Assembly (NCBI RefSeq): GCF_030687295.1
Contig: NZ_CP117425.1
Span: 3,166,001 to 3,230,000, forward strand
Direction: 5' to 3'
DNA from: Pseudomonas beijingensis
GTDB taxonomy: Bacteria; Pseudomonadota; Gammaproteobacteria; Pseudomonadales; Pseudomonadaceae
DNA length: 64,000 nucleotides
In this document: positions 53,706-64,000 of the stretch, in pieces
Layout: the number at the start of each line of letters is the position of its first letter
Numbering within the stretch: the stretch's first letter is position 1
The notes under the pieces: generated by a model
Database searches by the model: none
Told to the model about the DNA's origin: nothing
Seen by the model: the letters and a program-made list of their open reading frames with translations, nothing else
Made by a program: the position numbers and the translations under genes

Positions 53706-54743
53706 TCAGCGCCCTCTGTGACTACGACGAAACTCCCCAGGCGTCTGGTCGTTCCAGCGCTTGAAGGCTCGTTGAAAGGCCTCGGCTGAGGCAAAACCCA
53801 ACAAGTAGGCGATTTCGCCGAACGCCAGTTCGGTATCGCGTATGTAGGTCATGGCGAGGTCTCGGCGGGTGTCGTTGAGGATGGCGCGAAATTGCGTGCC
53901 TTCCTCGGCCAGCTTGCGACGCAGGGTCCAGGTCGGCAGCTTCAGGCGAGTCGCCACTTCTTCCAGGTCGGGTTCCCGGCCGCCGCTGAGCAACGGTCCC
54001 AGCAGTTGGATGATGCGCTCACGCAGGCTGCGGGTGCGGGTCAATTGTTCCAGTTCCCGTTCACACAACTGAACCAGATAGTGCCAGGTGCTGGGGCAAT
54101 GCTGTGGGTTGCGCTGGGCGAGGCTGTCCAGGTCCAGGCGCAGTTGATTCTGTTCGGCGCCAAACTGGATCGGGCAGTCACCGAGGGTGCGGTAGGCTTC
54201 CAGGTACGCCGGCTCCTCGAATTCGATTTCGATGCGTTCGGGTCGCAGCGCGACGCCGCTGACGCTGGACAATTGCGCCAGCCAGCCGGCAATGATCGAG
54301 TCCACGACGAAGCGGTTGTAGGCGTTATAGGGGCTGATGGAATAGAACCGTAGCCAGGCGCCGCGGGCATCCTCATGGAAACTCGACTGGCCGCGATAGT
54401 TGGAACCATACAGCGGCTCGAAGCGGGTCATGCAGCGGGCCGCCTCGCGCACGGTCGGCGCCTGGGCGGCGGTAACGCCCGCCAGCCCGGCCTGGCTCAA
54501 GCGCCCGAGCTGGCCCATGCGCAGGCCCAGGGCCGGGTCTTGGGTCTGTTGAATCGCGGCGTGGCCCAGGCGCATGTAGCGTGGGATCGACAGGCGTGCT
54601 CCGGGCTCGGCCAGGCGCGCGGCATCGAGGCCGTACTGTTCCAGCAAAGGCTTGGGGTCTTGCCCATGGCTGGCGACCGCGTCAGCCAGGCTATGGACGA
54701 AGCCCACTGACAGGTCCCCCAGGCGCATCGGCTGCGGTTTCAT
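53706..54743 (-). CDS. AraC-family regulator with arabinose-binding-like domain
   Basis: A 345-residue regulator from ATG 54743. N-terminal Arabinose_bd-type domain (VHSLADAVASHGQDPKPLLE, GLRMGQLGRLSQAGLAGVTA), C-terminal AraC DNA-binding domain (DLEEVATRLKLPTWTLRRKL; ELAFGEIAYLLGFASAEAFQ). It begins two bases after the stop of the nitrilase-like gene, so they are co-translated; a GTG four codons further up (54755) would overlap that gene. Ligand unknown. Confidence 0.88.
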   Translation of the reverse strand: MKPQPMRLGDLSVGFVHSLADAVASHGQDPKPLLEQYGLDAARLAEPGARLSIPRYMRLGHAAIQQTQDPALGLRMGQLGRLSQAGLAGVTAAQAPTVREAARCMTRFEPLYGSNYRGQSSFHEDARGAWLRFYSISPYNAYNRFVVDSIIAGWLAQLSSVSGVALRPERIEIEFEEPAYLEAYRTLGDCPIQFGAEQNQLRLDLDSLAQRNPQHCPSTWHYLVQLCERELEQLTRTRSLRERIIQLLGPLLSGGREPDLEEVATRLKLPTWTLRRKLAEEGTQFRAILNDTRRDLAMTYIRDTELAFGEIAYLLGFASAEAFQRAFKRWNDQTPGEFRRSHRGR

Positions 54744-54745
54744 GT

Positions 54746-55876
54746 TCACAACCACAGGTTCAGCAGGCGCGCGCCACGGACTTCGCCATCGGGAAAGTGT
54801 TGCCCGTTGTGGCTGATGAAACTCTGGCCGGCGCTGCCGCTGTCCCAGAACTGGCCACGCAGGAACACGCTGATGCCGCCCCGGGCGTGGCTGATGGGCA
54901 ATTGGCCGGTCAGTGTCAGGCGATGCCAGGCTTGCCCCTCGCTCACTTCACCGGGCTTGAGGCTCACTTCGCTCGGTGTGGACAGGCCTTTATAACCGCT
55001 CCAGGGTTTGTCCCAGGCGCCGCGACCGATGACGAAGGCAGGCACTGCGATTAGTTGCGCACCCTGTTCGTTGAGCTGCCGGTAGTGGAGCGGGTACCAA
55101 CTGTCGCTGCCGATCAGCACACCCAGGCGTCCGGCTGGGGTGTCGATGACGAGGGGAGCGGCTGGCTGTTCGGCGCCCAGTACATCCCGCTGTTCAAATA
55201 CCGGATGTCGCTGGCGTTGTGGCTGGCCAATCGGCCGGCCATCGCTGCCAAACACCAGGCTGCTGTTGTACAACGCGCCACGGCCGATCTTCAGCTCGCC
55301 TTCGCTGACGCTGGGCTCGGGCAGCACGATGGAGCCTGCCACCAGGGTTACGCCGAACTCCTTGGCCAGCCCACCGAACAGCGCTTGATAGTCATGGGCC
55401 ATGCGTTCGGCTTTCATGCGCAGGTAGGCATCGTCCAGTCGGTTATCGCCTTGAGCGCTGACCAGCGCCTGGATGAACGCCAGCGGATTGCTGACCGCCA
55501 GCCAGTGCATGGCTTCCTTCAGAGTCGTGGCCTGGTACAACTCGTCTTTTTCGCCGCCGACCATCAGCCAGGTACCGATGTGCTCGGGCAGCACCACCAC
55601 GGTTTTGGCATTGAGAAAGCCCATGTCGCGAGCCGCTTGCAGATAGGCCGCCAGCTTGCGGTGCAGGCGCTCGGGGCTCTGGTAGTCGGTGGGGAACAGT
55701 TCGGGCTGGATACCCAGCAGGTTGCCGCGGTCGGCGGGCGTGCCCTGGTCGACCGCCAGGTTGATGCGCAGGTCTGACAGGTAGTGACCCGCCGGACGCT
55801 CGGTCGTCCACAGTGCGTAGGTGACCAGGGCGGCAATCAAGGCCAGTGAAAACAGCAGGTACAGAAATTTGCGCAT
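54746..55876 (-). CDS. Membrane-anchored nitrilase-like pseudoenzyme
   Basis: A 376-residue carbon-nitrogen hydrolase-fold protein with an N-terminal TM anchor (FLYLLFSLALIAALVTYALW). The glutamate of the catalytic triad is kept (VVLPEHIG, Glu98), but the Cys site reads LIGSDSWYP with Gly256 instead of Cys, and no Lys is found in the expected loop at 210-230. It is therefore likely non-catalytic, perhaps a binding or signalling protein. It is followed at once by the AraC-type regulator, which suggests that it acts in the same pathway. Confidence 0.75.
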   Translation of the reverse strand: MRKFLYLLFSLALIAALVTYALWTTERPAGHYLSDLRINLAVDQGTPADRGNLLGIQPELFPTDYQSPERLHRKLAAYLQAARDMGFLNAKTVVVLPEHIGTWLMVGGEKDELYQATTLKEAMHWLAVSNPLAFIQALVSAQGDNRLDDAYLRMKAERMAHDYQALFGGLAKEFGVTLVAGSIVLPEPSVSEGELKIGRGALYNSSLVFGSDGRPIGQPQRQRHPVFEQRDVLGAEQPAAPLVIDTPAGRLGVLIGSDSWYPLHYRQLNEQGAQLIAVPAFVIGRGAWDKPWSGYKGLSTPSEVSLKPGEVSEGQAWHRLTLTGQLPISHARGGISVFLRGQFWDSGSAGQSFISHNGQHFPDGEVRGARLLNLWL

Positions 55877-56048
55877 GGGGGAACAGTCAGCGGCCGTGTG
55901 CAGGTTCGTGATTTTTCATCAGGAGCTACGGGGCAGGGTACGGTAAAACAAGGGATTAGCGAAGCTCGGGAGCTGATTTGTGCGCACGGCAAGTAAACGC
56001 CAAGTCGTCCAAAGACCCCTTGGACGCTCTCTGCGCTGGCAAGGCGCG

Positions 56049-57266
56049 CTAGTGGTTTTTGGCCTTCCTGATTCGGATCAGAATCAGCAGCATGATCAAC
56101 AGCACCGGCGGCGTCATGCCCAGCAGCGCTTCGCGGGCCGAGAGGTTTGCGCCCAAGGTGTGCAACCCGCTGTAGACCAACTTGAACAGGTTGATCAGGT
56201 AGTAGGTGATGGCAATGATCGACAAGCCTTCCACCGCGCGCTGGATCTTGATCTGGGCATCGGCGCGGGCATTGAGGCTGCGCAGGATCTCGGCGTTCTG
56301 GTCTTCCATCTCGACTTGCACGCGGGCTTGCAGCAGGTCACCCAGGTTGGCGACGCTCATGGCCAGTTGTTCGAGGCGCTGTTCGGTGGCTGCGCAATAA
56401 CGCACCGTGGGCTTGAAACGCCGTTCGATGAACACGCCCAGTCGCTGGCAGTCCCCCAGGTGACTTTCACGCAACTCCCCCAGGCGCTCGAACACCAGTT
56501 GTGCGTAGGCGCGGGTCGCGCTGAATCGGTGGCGATTCCTGACCGTGCTGCTGACCACCTGGCGAGACAGCAGGGCAATGTCCTCCAGCAGCGCCTTGGC
56601 GTGCACACCGCTGGCATTGGCGTTGCGTTCGGACAGGCTCACCAGGGTGCGATCGAATTCATTCAGTTGCGGGTCCAGTGCCTTGGCGATATTCAGCGAC
56701 AAGGACGCCATCATCCGGTAGGTCTCGATTTCCAGCAGGCGCCGGATCATGCGGCCCTGGCGATAAGCGTTGAGCCGTCGGTTGATGAACAGCAGGCGAT
56801 TGGTGCCATCCTCGGTCAGGCGAAAATCGCTCCAGACCACCGCATCGCCACCACCCACACATGAGCCGCAAAGGTCCTTGAAACCGTAGCTGGGCAGGTC
56901 GAGACTGGCTTCTGCGCGAACCACCACCTGAACGGCATTGATGAGGTGCTGGGCGTGACCCTCGATACCTCGGGCAAGGCTTTCGGGCAGCGTTGTCCAT
57001 TGCAACTCATCGCTGCTGGCCGGCACGACCAGGGTCAGGGTGAAGAACTCGGCATGGCGCTCCCACTTGAGTGGATGGCCTTCGAGGCGGGTGATGCCTT
57101 GCGCGGCTTCCGCTGTGACGGTATCAGGGCTCAGTCGCTCAAGCAGCGCGTTGCACTGGCCGTTGTCGCCCAGAAACGCCAGGTGGAAGACGTGGGCCGG
57201 TTCGTCGAAATACAACGACGGGCGGGCGTGCAACTCGTTGTGCAGCATTTTTCGTTGGGGATGCAT
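56049..57266 (-). CDS. DUF3422 family membrane protein
   Basis: A 405-residue protein. The N-terminal part (RKMLHNELHARPSLYFDEPA) is the DUF3422 signature. A long helical, coiled-coil-like middle (residues 180-330) and two C-terminal TM helices (IIAITYYLINLFKLVYSG; TPPVLLIMLLILIRIR) follow, resembling the layout of CorA-like membrane proteins. Function unknown. The 170 bp after it hold nothing notable. Confidence 0.88.
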   Translation of the reverse strand: MHPQRKMLHNELHARPSLYFDEPAHVFHLAFLGDNGQCNALLERLSPDTVTAEAAQGITRLEGHPLKWERHAEFFTLTLVVPASSDELQWTTLPESLARGIEGHAQHLINAVQVVVRAEASLDLPSYGFKDLCGSCVGGGDAVVWSDFRLTEDGTNRLLFINRRLNAYRQGRMIRRLLEIETYRMMASLSLNIAKALDPQLNEFDRTLVSLSERNANASGVHAKALLEDIALLSRQVVSSTVRNRHRFSATRAYAQLVFERLGELRESHLGDCQRLGVFIERRFKPTVRYCAATEQRLEQLAMSVANLGDLLQARVQVEMEDQNAEILRSLNARADAQIKIQRAVEGLSIIAITYYLINLFKLVYSGLHTLGANLSAREALLGMTPPVLLIMLLILIRIRKAKNH

Positions 57267-57453
57267 GCAATGACAACCGTGTGATTAGCGTTATTGTTGG
57301 GTTGAGCACCTGAGCCAGCGTTGATAGGACTGGCTCACCCCGCAGAGAGTCACCCACGACTGATCGGCGTCTTGCACATTTGGATCATTAAGTTGTCAGT
57401 TACGGTCATTGAGCGCCCGCACCCTGACTCTTACGCTGTGAGCCATGACAGAC

Positions 57454-57483
57454 GCAAGCCGCAGAGCTTGCGCTTTTTTCCGT
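57454..57483 (+). terminator. Hairpin upstream of fadH
   Basis: GCAAGC-CGCAGA-GCTTGC then GCTTTTTT. Oriented with fadH, 24 bp before its start, so it may act as an attenuator or end an upstream transcript. Confidence 0.6.
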
Positions 57484-57485
57484 GA

Positions 57486-59546
<2,061 letters not shown>

Positions 59547-59569
59547 GGCACAATCCCAGCAAAAAACCT

Positions 59570-59659
59570 TGTGGGAGCGAGCTTGCTCGCGATAGCGGCA
59601 GGTCAGTCAACATTCATGCTGCTGACTAACCGCTATCGCGAGCAAGCTCGCTCCCACAG
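59570..59659. repeat. REPIN after fadH
   Basis: GTGGGAGCGAGCTTGCTCGC at 59571 and its perfect inverse ending at 59658, spacer about 40 bp. Confidence 0.93.
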
Positions 59660-59734
59660 TAGGGTGGTGGTGCACCTGAAGTCACCGGCCGGCAAGCTGC
59701 TAAGATGCCGGCATCTTTTCCCAGGCCTGCCGCC

Positions 59735-60643
59735 ATGCTGCTTCCCGCCCTCGACTGGCACCCCCAACCCCGACTCGAACCTCTTCACATGGACTGGCTC
59801 GCCCGTGCCGGTGTCGAAGTAGCGGTGTTGCGCCTGGACCGGATCGATCCGCTGATCAGCGGCAACAAGTGGTTCAAGCTGGTCCATCATCTGCGCGCCG
59901 CCCATGAGGCCGGTGCCGAAGGGGTCATGAGCCTGGGCGGGGCCTATTCCAACCATTTGCATGCGCTGGCGGCGGCCGGCAAGCGCTTCGGCTTTCCCAC
60001 GGCCGGGCTGTTGCGCGGTCATCCCCAGGACACGCCGACGGTGCGCGACCTGAAAGCGTTCGGCATGGACCTGCACTGGTTGGGTTATGGCGGATACCGA
60101 GAGCGGCACGCAGCGGATTTCTGGGGGCCGTGGCTGATCCGCTATCCACATTTGCACCCGGTGCCCGAGGGTGGTTCAGGATTACCTGGGGCACAAGGTT
60201 GCATGACGTGGGCGGCCAGTGTTCGTGAGCAATTAGTGACATTGGGGTGGGCGGATTATCACGGCTGGTGGCTGGCCTGCGGAACTGGAACGTCGCTGGC
60301 CGGACTGGTGCTGGCCGAAGCGGGCGAGCGCCCGGTCTACGGCGTGCTGGCGGTGCCCCCGGACCATGGTGTGGCCCAGCAGGTCGAGCGCATCGTGGCG
60401 GAGGCGGAGCTTTCCAGCCCGTGTTATGAATTGTTCGACGGCAGCCGTGGCGGTTTCGCCCGGGTCGATGCCGAACTCACCGACTTCATCGAAACCACGG
60501 CGGCCATCGAACTGGAGCCGTTGTACACCGGCAAGGCCTTGATGCTGCTCAAGGCGCGGGTCGAGGCGGGAGGCTTTGCCCCCGGCACCCGCCTGGTCTT
60601 TGTCCACACCGGCGGTTTGCAAGGCCGCCGAGGGTTCGATTAA
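59735..60643 (+). CDS. D-cysteine desulfhydrase/ACC deaminase-like PLP enzyme
   Basis: A 302-residue fold-type II PLP enzyme from ATG 59735 (59705 is an alternative). The PLP lysine is in SGNKWFKL, with GGAYSNHLHALAAA binding the cofactor phosphate region and ACGTGTSLAGLVLAE the glycine loop. The family includes D-cysteine desulfhydrase and 1-aminocyclopropane-1-carboxylate deaminase; residues that decide between them cannot be judged safely here, and desulfhydrase is the commoner function. It stands alone. Confidence 0.85.
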   Translation: MLLPALDWHPQPRLEPLHMDWLARAGVEVAVLRLDRIDPLISGNKWFKLVHHLRAAHEAGAEGVMSLGGAYSNHLHALAAAGKRFGFPTAGLLRGHPQDTPTVRDLKAFGMDLHWLGYGGYRERHAADFWGPWLIRYPHLHPVPEGGSGLPGAQGCMTWAASVREQLVTLGWADYHGWWLACGTGTSLAGLVLAEAGERPVYGVLAVPPDHGVAQQVERIVAEAELSSPCYELFDGSRGGFARVDAELTDFIETTAAIELEPLYTGKALMLLKARVEAGGFAPGTRLVFVHTGGLQGRRGFD

Positions 60644-60650
60644 CGGACGA

Positions 60651-61199
60651 TCAGCCGCGTTTGGGCATCATCCGCAACAGCGTGTTGTCGCGCACCACGT
60701 AGTGGTGATACAGCCCCGCCAAGGCATGCAGGCCGATCAGCCAATAGCCGATGGTGCCGCCGAGCACGTGCCAGCCTTCCAGTTGCTTGGCAAAATCCTT
60801 GTCTTGATCAACGAGCAACGGCAAATCGAAACCGTAGAACATCACCTGGTGTCCTTCGGCGCTGGTGATCAGCCAGCCCAGCAGCGGCATGGCGATCATG
60901 AACAGGTACAGCGCCCAGTGCATCAGGCGGGCAAGGACGGTTTGCCAGGCAGGTGATGCCGGGAAAATCCCCGGTGCCTTGCCCATGCTGCGGGCGAACA
61001 GGCGCAGCCAAACCAACAGGAACACCGTCAGGCCGAGCATGAAATGCGCTTCCTTGATCAATGTCCGGCCGCCGCTGCCCTTGGGAAAAATTCCCCGCAA
61101 CTCAATGCAGGCATAAACCACGGCCAGCAGGACCAGCATCAGCCAGTGCAGGGTTACCGTGACGGTACTGTAGCGGTTTTCCGAGTTTTTCCAGGGCAT
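60651..61199 (-). CDS. Cytochrome b561
   Basis: A 182-residue, four-TM di-heme protein from ATG 61199 (TTGGAG upstream). Heme histidines are in TVTLHWLMLV, KEAHFMLG, RLMHWALYL and GLHALAGLYHHYV. It carries electrons from the quinone pool in the inner membrane. Convergent with the PLP enzyme gene, 7 bp apart. Confidence 0.9.
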   Translation of the reverse strand: MPWKNSENRYSTVTVTLHWLMLVLLAVVYACIELRGIFPKGSGGRTLIKEAHFMLGLTVFLLVWLRLFARSMGKAPGIFPASPAWQTVLARLMHWALYLFMIAMPLLGWLITSAEGHQVMFYGFDLPLLVDQDKDFAKQLEGWHVLGGTIGYWLIGLHALAGLYHHYVVRDNTLLRMMPKRG

Positions 61200-61326
61200 T
61201 GCGGGTATCTCCAACAATCAGGGTAGAGCGCCGTCTAGCGCGGCGTTGTGTCTTTACTGTAAGCCCGTTTCGCTGGGTTTGCATGAGCCAGATCAGGTTT
61301 GCTGGCAAGAAGCCAAAAGGGCAGGA

Positions 61327-62733
61327 TCAGGGTGTGAAGTCGGGCGGGTTCAACAGCCAGTCCAACAGCAGCCCGGCATCGTGATTGCCACGGGACGGTT
61401 TCGGTGGGGCAGCGGCGTGTCCTGCGCCGGTATCGACCGCCCCTGGGCACAGCACCGGTCGGTCGGGGTCGCCATCGAGAAAACTCACCAGCACTTCGCT
61501 GCCCGCTATCAGGGAAGGGCTGTCGCCCAGCGTCAGTCGCGATACGGGCAGCGTGATGCCTTCCTGGTCCGGCGCCCAGAGGCTGACACTCACTTGGCCG
61601 CATTCATCGGGTTGGGCCGGCTGGCCGGCATGGCCGAGTACATGGGCCAGGTGATACCCGGGAATGCGCGGCTTGGGATGCTTGAGGGCCGGCCTGAACA
61701 CGGTGGACCAGGGAATGGCGGTGAACCGGTTACGGTAGTCACGGGCCGAGGGCGTGGCGGGCAGGTCCGGTTCCAGGATCGAAAACTGCCGCCCGCGGTG
61801 CTGGACCTCGGTGATCAGCCATTGATCGTTGAAGGTGGAAACCGGGTGTTCGCTGATCTGCACGATGTCGCCGCCGTGCAGGGCCGGTTGATCACTGTGG
61901 CCATGGATTTCCCGTTGCCGACAGCGCAACCGTTCCAGATGGCGGCGTCCGGCCTGGTAACGGTGAATCAAGGCGGGGTTGCCACGCTGGGCTTCATGAT
62001 CGATCTGCTCAAGGGGTTGATTCTCCGCCGAGACTTCGGTTTCGGTCGTGGCCCGGTCACTGAACCCGACAGGCAAGCCAGGCATCATCGCGTGGTGGCG
62101 CAAATACACGCGCTTGATGGTCGGTATCAGTTTGTCGTTCGGGTGCAGGGGCAGCTCGATGGGGCGCGCGGGGAAACTCTTCGGGTCTTCGGCGAACACC
62201 AGGACGTGGCCCTGGAGGGCGTGCTCGAAGTGGTAATGAATGCCTTCCTCCTCGCACAGCCGTTGCAGGAGGGTCAGGTCGCTTTCGTCGTACTGGATGC
62301 AGAATGGGCGACATGGGTACTGCCCATGGGGCAGCTCGAAACGGTAACTGTCGGCGGGCAGGGCATGGTCTTCCAGCAGGCGTTGCAGCACCTGCACCAC
62401 ACTGAGCCGATGGAAAACCCGACGCCGCGGGCCTTGTTCCAGTTGCTGCAGGTAGGGAACCAACGTCAGGCGATAGCCGATGCGTCGCGGGGCCGAAGCA
62501 CTCAGGCTGACGCTGTGGACAATCCCATGGATGCCCGATTCACCGTCCAGGCGCAGGAAGGCCGGATGCCCCAGTAGCAGGTCGGGATTTATCGGCGGGG
62601 CCAGGCCGATCAGTTCGAGGTCGAAGCGGTACGGCTGGTTGAGGGCTTCTCGGCCATTAAAACGCAAGACTTGCAACTGCAGGTCGTTTTGCGTGAGCGT
62701 CAGGCTGAAGGGACTTTCCGTGTCGTTGCGCAT
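61327..62733 (-). CDS. Short orphan VgrG (type VI secretion spike)
   Basis: A 468-residue VgrG/TssI-like protein. gp27-like part (FNGREALNQPYRFDLELIGL, RRVFHRLSVVQVLQRLLEDH, QYDESDLTLLQRLCEEEGIH), then a gp5-type OB fold (QVSVSLWAPDQEGITLPVSR, SEVLVSFLDGDPDRPVLCPG). The long beta-helix needle of full VgrGs is absent; after the OB fold only a short tail (HDAGLLLDWLLNPP) remains. No tss genes, Hcp or obvious effector is next to it. It could still trimerise as a minimal spike, or be a decayed remnant. Confidence 0.85.
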   Translation of the reverse strand: MRNDTESPFSLTLTQNDLQLQVLRFNGREALNQPYRFDLELIGLAPPINPDLLLGHPAFLRLDGESGIHGIVHSVSLSASAPRRIGYRLTLVPYLQQLEQGPRRRVFHRLSVVQVLQRLLEDHALPADSYRFELPHGQYPCRPFCIQYDESDLTLLQRLCEEEGIHYHFEHALQGHVLVFAEDPKSFPARPIELPLHPNDKLIPTIKRVYLRHHAMMPGLPVGFSDRATTETEVSAENQPLEQIDHEAQRGNPALIHRYQAGRRHLERLRCRQREIHGHSDQPALHGGDIVQISEHPVSTFNDQWLITEVQHRGRQFSILEPDLPATPSARDYRNRFTAIPWSTVFRPALKHPKPRIPGYHLAHVLGHAGQPAQPDECGQVSVSLWAPDQEGITLPVSRLTLGDSPSLIAGSEVLVSFLDGDPDRPVLCPGAVDTGAGHAAAPPKPSRGNHDAGLLLDWLLNPPDFTP

Positions 62734-62952
62734 TGCGCCTCCTACTGGCAGGGACAGAGGCGCAGAGGGTACGAAACCACGGGAAGGAACGGTGCTTGCG
62801 AGCCGCTATTTCAGAAAAGCCCTACAACACACTGTGAAAATGTCGATTCGGTAGGGTGAATTTTTTGGTCGATCAGCCGGTTTAGGCCGTATAAACTTGC
62901 GCCACAGCGCCGGCCGGCAGATGTCTCGGCGCGTCAGACAAGAGAGTGAGTA

Positions 62953-63657
62953 ATGGGCGCACAGTGGAAGGTTAAACACAAAGAAGCGGCTGCCAACGCC
63001 AAGGGCAAGATCTTCGGCAAACTGGTGAAAGAAATCACCATTGCCGCGCGCAACGGCGCTGATACCGCGACCAACGCGCACTTGCGACTGGTAGTCGAGC
63101 AGGCGAAGAAGGCCTCGATGCCCCGCGAGACCCTGGAACGTGCGATCAAGAAAGGTTCAGGCCAGCTCGGCGAAACCGTGCAATACCACCGCGTCACCTA
63201 CGAAGGGTTCGCGCCGCACCAGGTGCCGCTGATCGTTGAATGCGTGACTGATAACATCAACCGTACCGTCGCCGAAATTCGCGTCGCGTTCCGCAAGGGC
63301 CAACTGGGCGCCTCGGGTTCGGTAGCGTGGGACTTCAACCATGTCGGCATGATCGAAGCCGCGCCGGACAGCCCGGACGCCGATCCGGAAATGGCCGCCA
63401 TCGAGGCCGGTGCCCAGGATTTCGAGCCGGGCGAAGACGGCGCCACGTTATTCCTCACCGATCCTGCCGACCTCGATGCGGTACAGAAGGCGTTGCCGGA
63501 GCAGGGCTTTACTGTGCTGTCGGCCAAGTTGGGCTACCAGCCGAAGAACCCGGTCAGCGGGCTGACCGACGAGCAGATGGCTGAAGTCGAAGCCTTCCTT
63601 GAAGGCCTCGATAACCACGATGACGTGCAGGACATGTTTGTCGGGTTGGCCGGTTAA
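62953..63657 (+). CDS. YebC/PmpR family regulatory protein
   Basis: A 234-residue DUF28 protein, [20 protein letters not shown]. The three-domain pattern ([60 protein letters not shown]) is complete. Members act as transcription regulators or in translation of proline stretches; the MGAQWK start places this in the YeeN-like branch rather than the ruvC-linked YebC. Good GAGTGAGTA upstream. Confidence 0.9.
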   Translation: MGAQWKVKHKEAAANAKGKIFGKLVKEITIAARNGADTATNAHLRLVVEQAKKASMPRETLERAIKKGSGQLGETVQYHRVTYEGFAPHQVPLIVECVTDNINRTVAEIRVAFRKGQLGASGSVAWDFNHVGMIEAAPDSPDADPEMAAIEAGAQDFEPGEDGATLFLTDPADLDAVQKALPEQGFTVLSAKLGYQPKNPVSGLTDEQMAEVEAFLEGLDNHDDVQDMFVGLAG

Positions 63658-63670
63658 GCACTACACCCCC

Positions 63671-63813
63671 TGTGGCGAGGGGATTTATCCCAGGGTGCGG
63701 TTCACTCTGTGGGAGCAAGGCTTGCCCGCGATGAAGACGACGCGGTCTCTGAGAAAACGAGGTGTCCACATCGCGGGCAAGCCTTGCTCCCACAGATAAA
63801 TCCCCTCGCCACA
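63671..63813. repeat. Two nested REP families
   Basis: Outer: TGTGGCGAGGGGATTTAT (63671-63688) and its exact inverse (63796-63813). Inner: a perfect 27-bp inverted pair beginning CTGTGGGAGCAAGGCTTG (63707-63733 and 63769-63795). The inner right arm directly abuts the outer one. Confidence 0.92.
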
Positions 63814-63846
63814 ATAGGCGGCGTGCTTGTTAGTTTGGGGGCTGGT

Positions 63847-64000
63847 TTAGTCGATGTGTTTGGACTCGCTCAGCAACCTTTCAATCTCATCAAACCCTGG
63901 CCGTGCCAGTACATCCGGCTGACAGCAACGCGCTTGCAGATCCTGCAACGCTGCCAGTTCCTCAGCACTGAGCCCCGGTTCGATTCGCGCCAGCAATTCC
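63847..64000 (-). CDS. C-terminal end of a probable protein kinase
   Basis: Fifty codons ending at TAA 63847 are visible on the minus strand (ELLARIEPGLSAEELAALQD to SKHID). The segment LQARCCQPDVLARPGFDEIE resembles kinase subdomain XI, with an invariant Arg before Pro and a Glu-Ile-Leu pattern at the domain end. The gene runs off the window, so the call rests on this short match. Confidence 0.45.
   Translation of the reverse strand, partial: ELLARIEPGLSAEELAALQDLQARCCQPDVLARPGFDEIERLLSESKHID

Overview
The window is chromosomal DNA of a Pseudomonas, most likely of the P. fluorescens complex. The evidence is the GC-rich coding bias, the tRNA-Arg/His/Leu - tig - clpP - clpX - lon - hupB - ppiD block, neighbours such as folD, pbpG, fadH and a YebC-type regulator, and many copies of the Pseudomonas GTGGGAGCGAGCTTGCTCGCG repetitive palindrome (REP/REPIN). 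No replicon end, CRISPR array, rRNA operon or complete IS is visible.

Layout. Positions 1-7.9 kb look accessory: a truncated SRAP gene diverges from umuDC around one LexA box, followed by a block of GGTTAG/CTAACC repeats, an AT-rich trypsin-like protease gene with a frameshift, a BrnT/BrnA toxin-antitoxin pair between two ~107-bp direct repeats, a ParDE module whose toxin is frameshifted twice, a PPP-type phosphatase and a YhfG/Fic pair. Positions 7.9-10.1 kb hold a DNA-repair radical SAM gene with its usual partner (two compensating frameshifts) behind a LexA-like box. Positions 10.2-22 kb carry a strongly folded leader before two small ORFs, REPIN clusters, regulators, transporters (dicarboxylate symporter, two-domain racemase, alcohol dehydrogenase, MFS, ChrA), a HigB-like toxin remnant and an ArsN2-like acetyltransferase. 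Positions 22-41 kb are ordinary core or semi-core genes: two c-di-GMP proteins, exonuclease III, arylamine N-acetyltransferase, a nucleobase permease, a shikimate dehydrogenase-like protein, YceH, SstT, NhaR, TerC, PbpG and FolD. Positions 42-51 kb hold the tRNA and protein quality-control block. Positions 51-64 kb hold a repeat island, a DUF2242 lipoprotein, a regulator paired with a nitrilase-like pseudoenzyme, DUF3422, FadH, a D-cysteine desulfhydrase-like enzyme, cytochrome b561, an orphan VgrG, a YebC-type regulator and the end of a probable protein kinase.

How genes work together: umuDC, SRAP and the radical SAM pair form an SOS/DNA-damage theme; trigger factor, ClpXP and Lon form a folding and proteolysis block with a sigma32-like promoter at lon; brnTA, parDE, fic/yhfG and the higB remnant make 4.6-20.2 kb rich in toxin-antitoxin genes at different stages of decay.

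Caution on quality: I count nine single-base disruptions of otherwise recognisable genes between 2.8 and 20.7 kb, and none between 22 and 63.7 kb. Some may be sequencing errors, so the broken genes are described both as they stand and as they would read if repaired.
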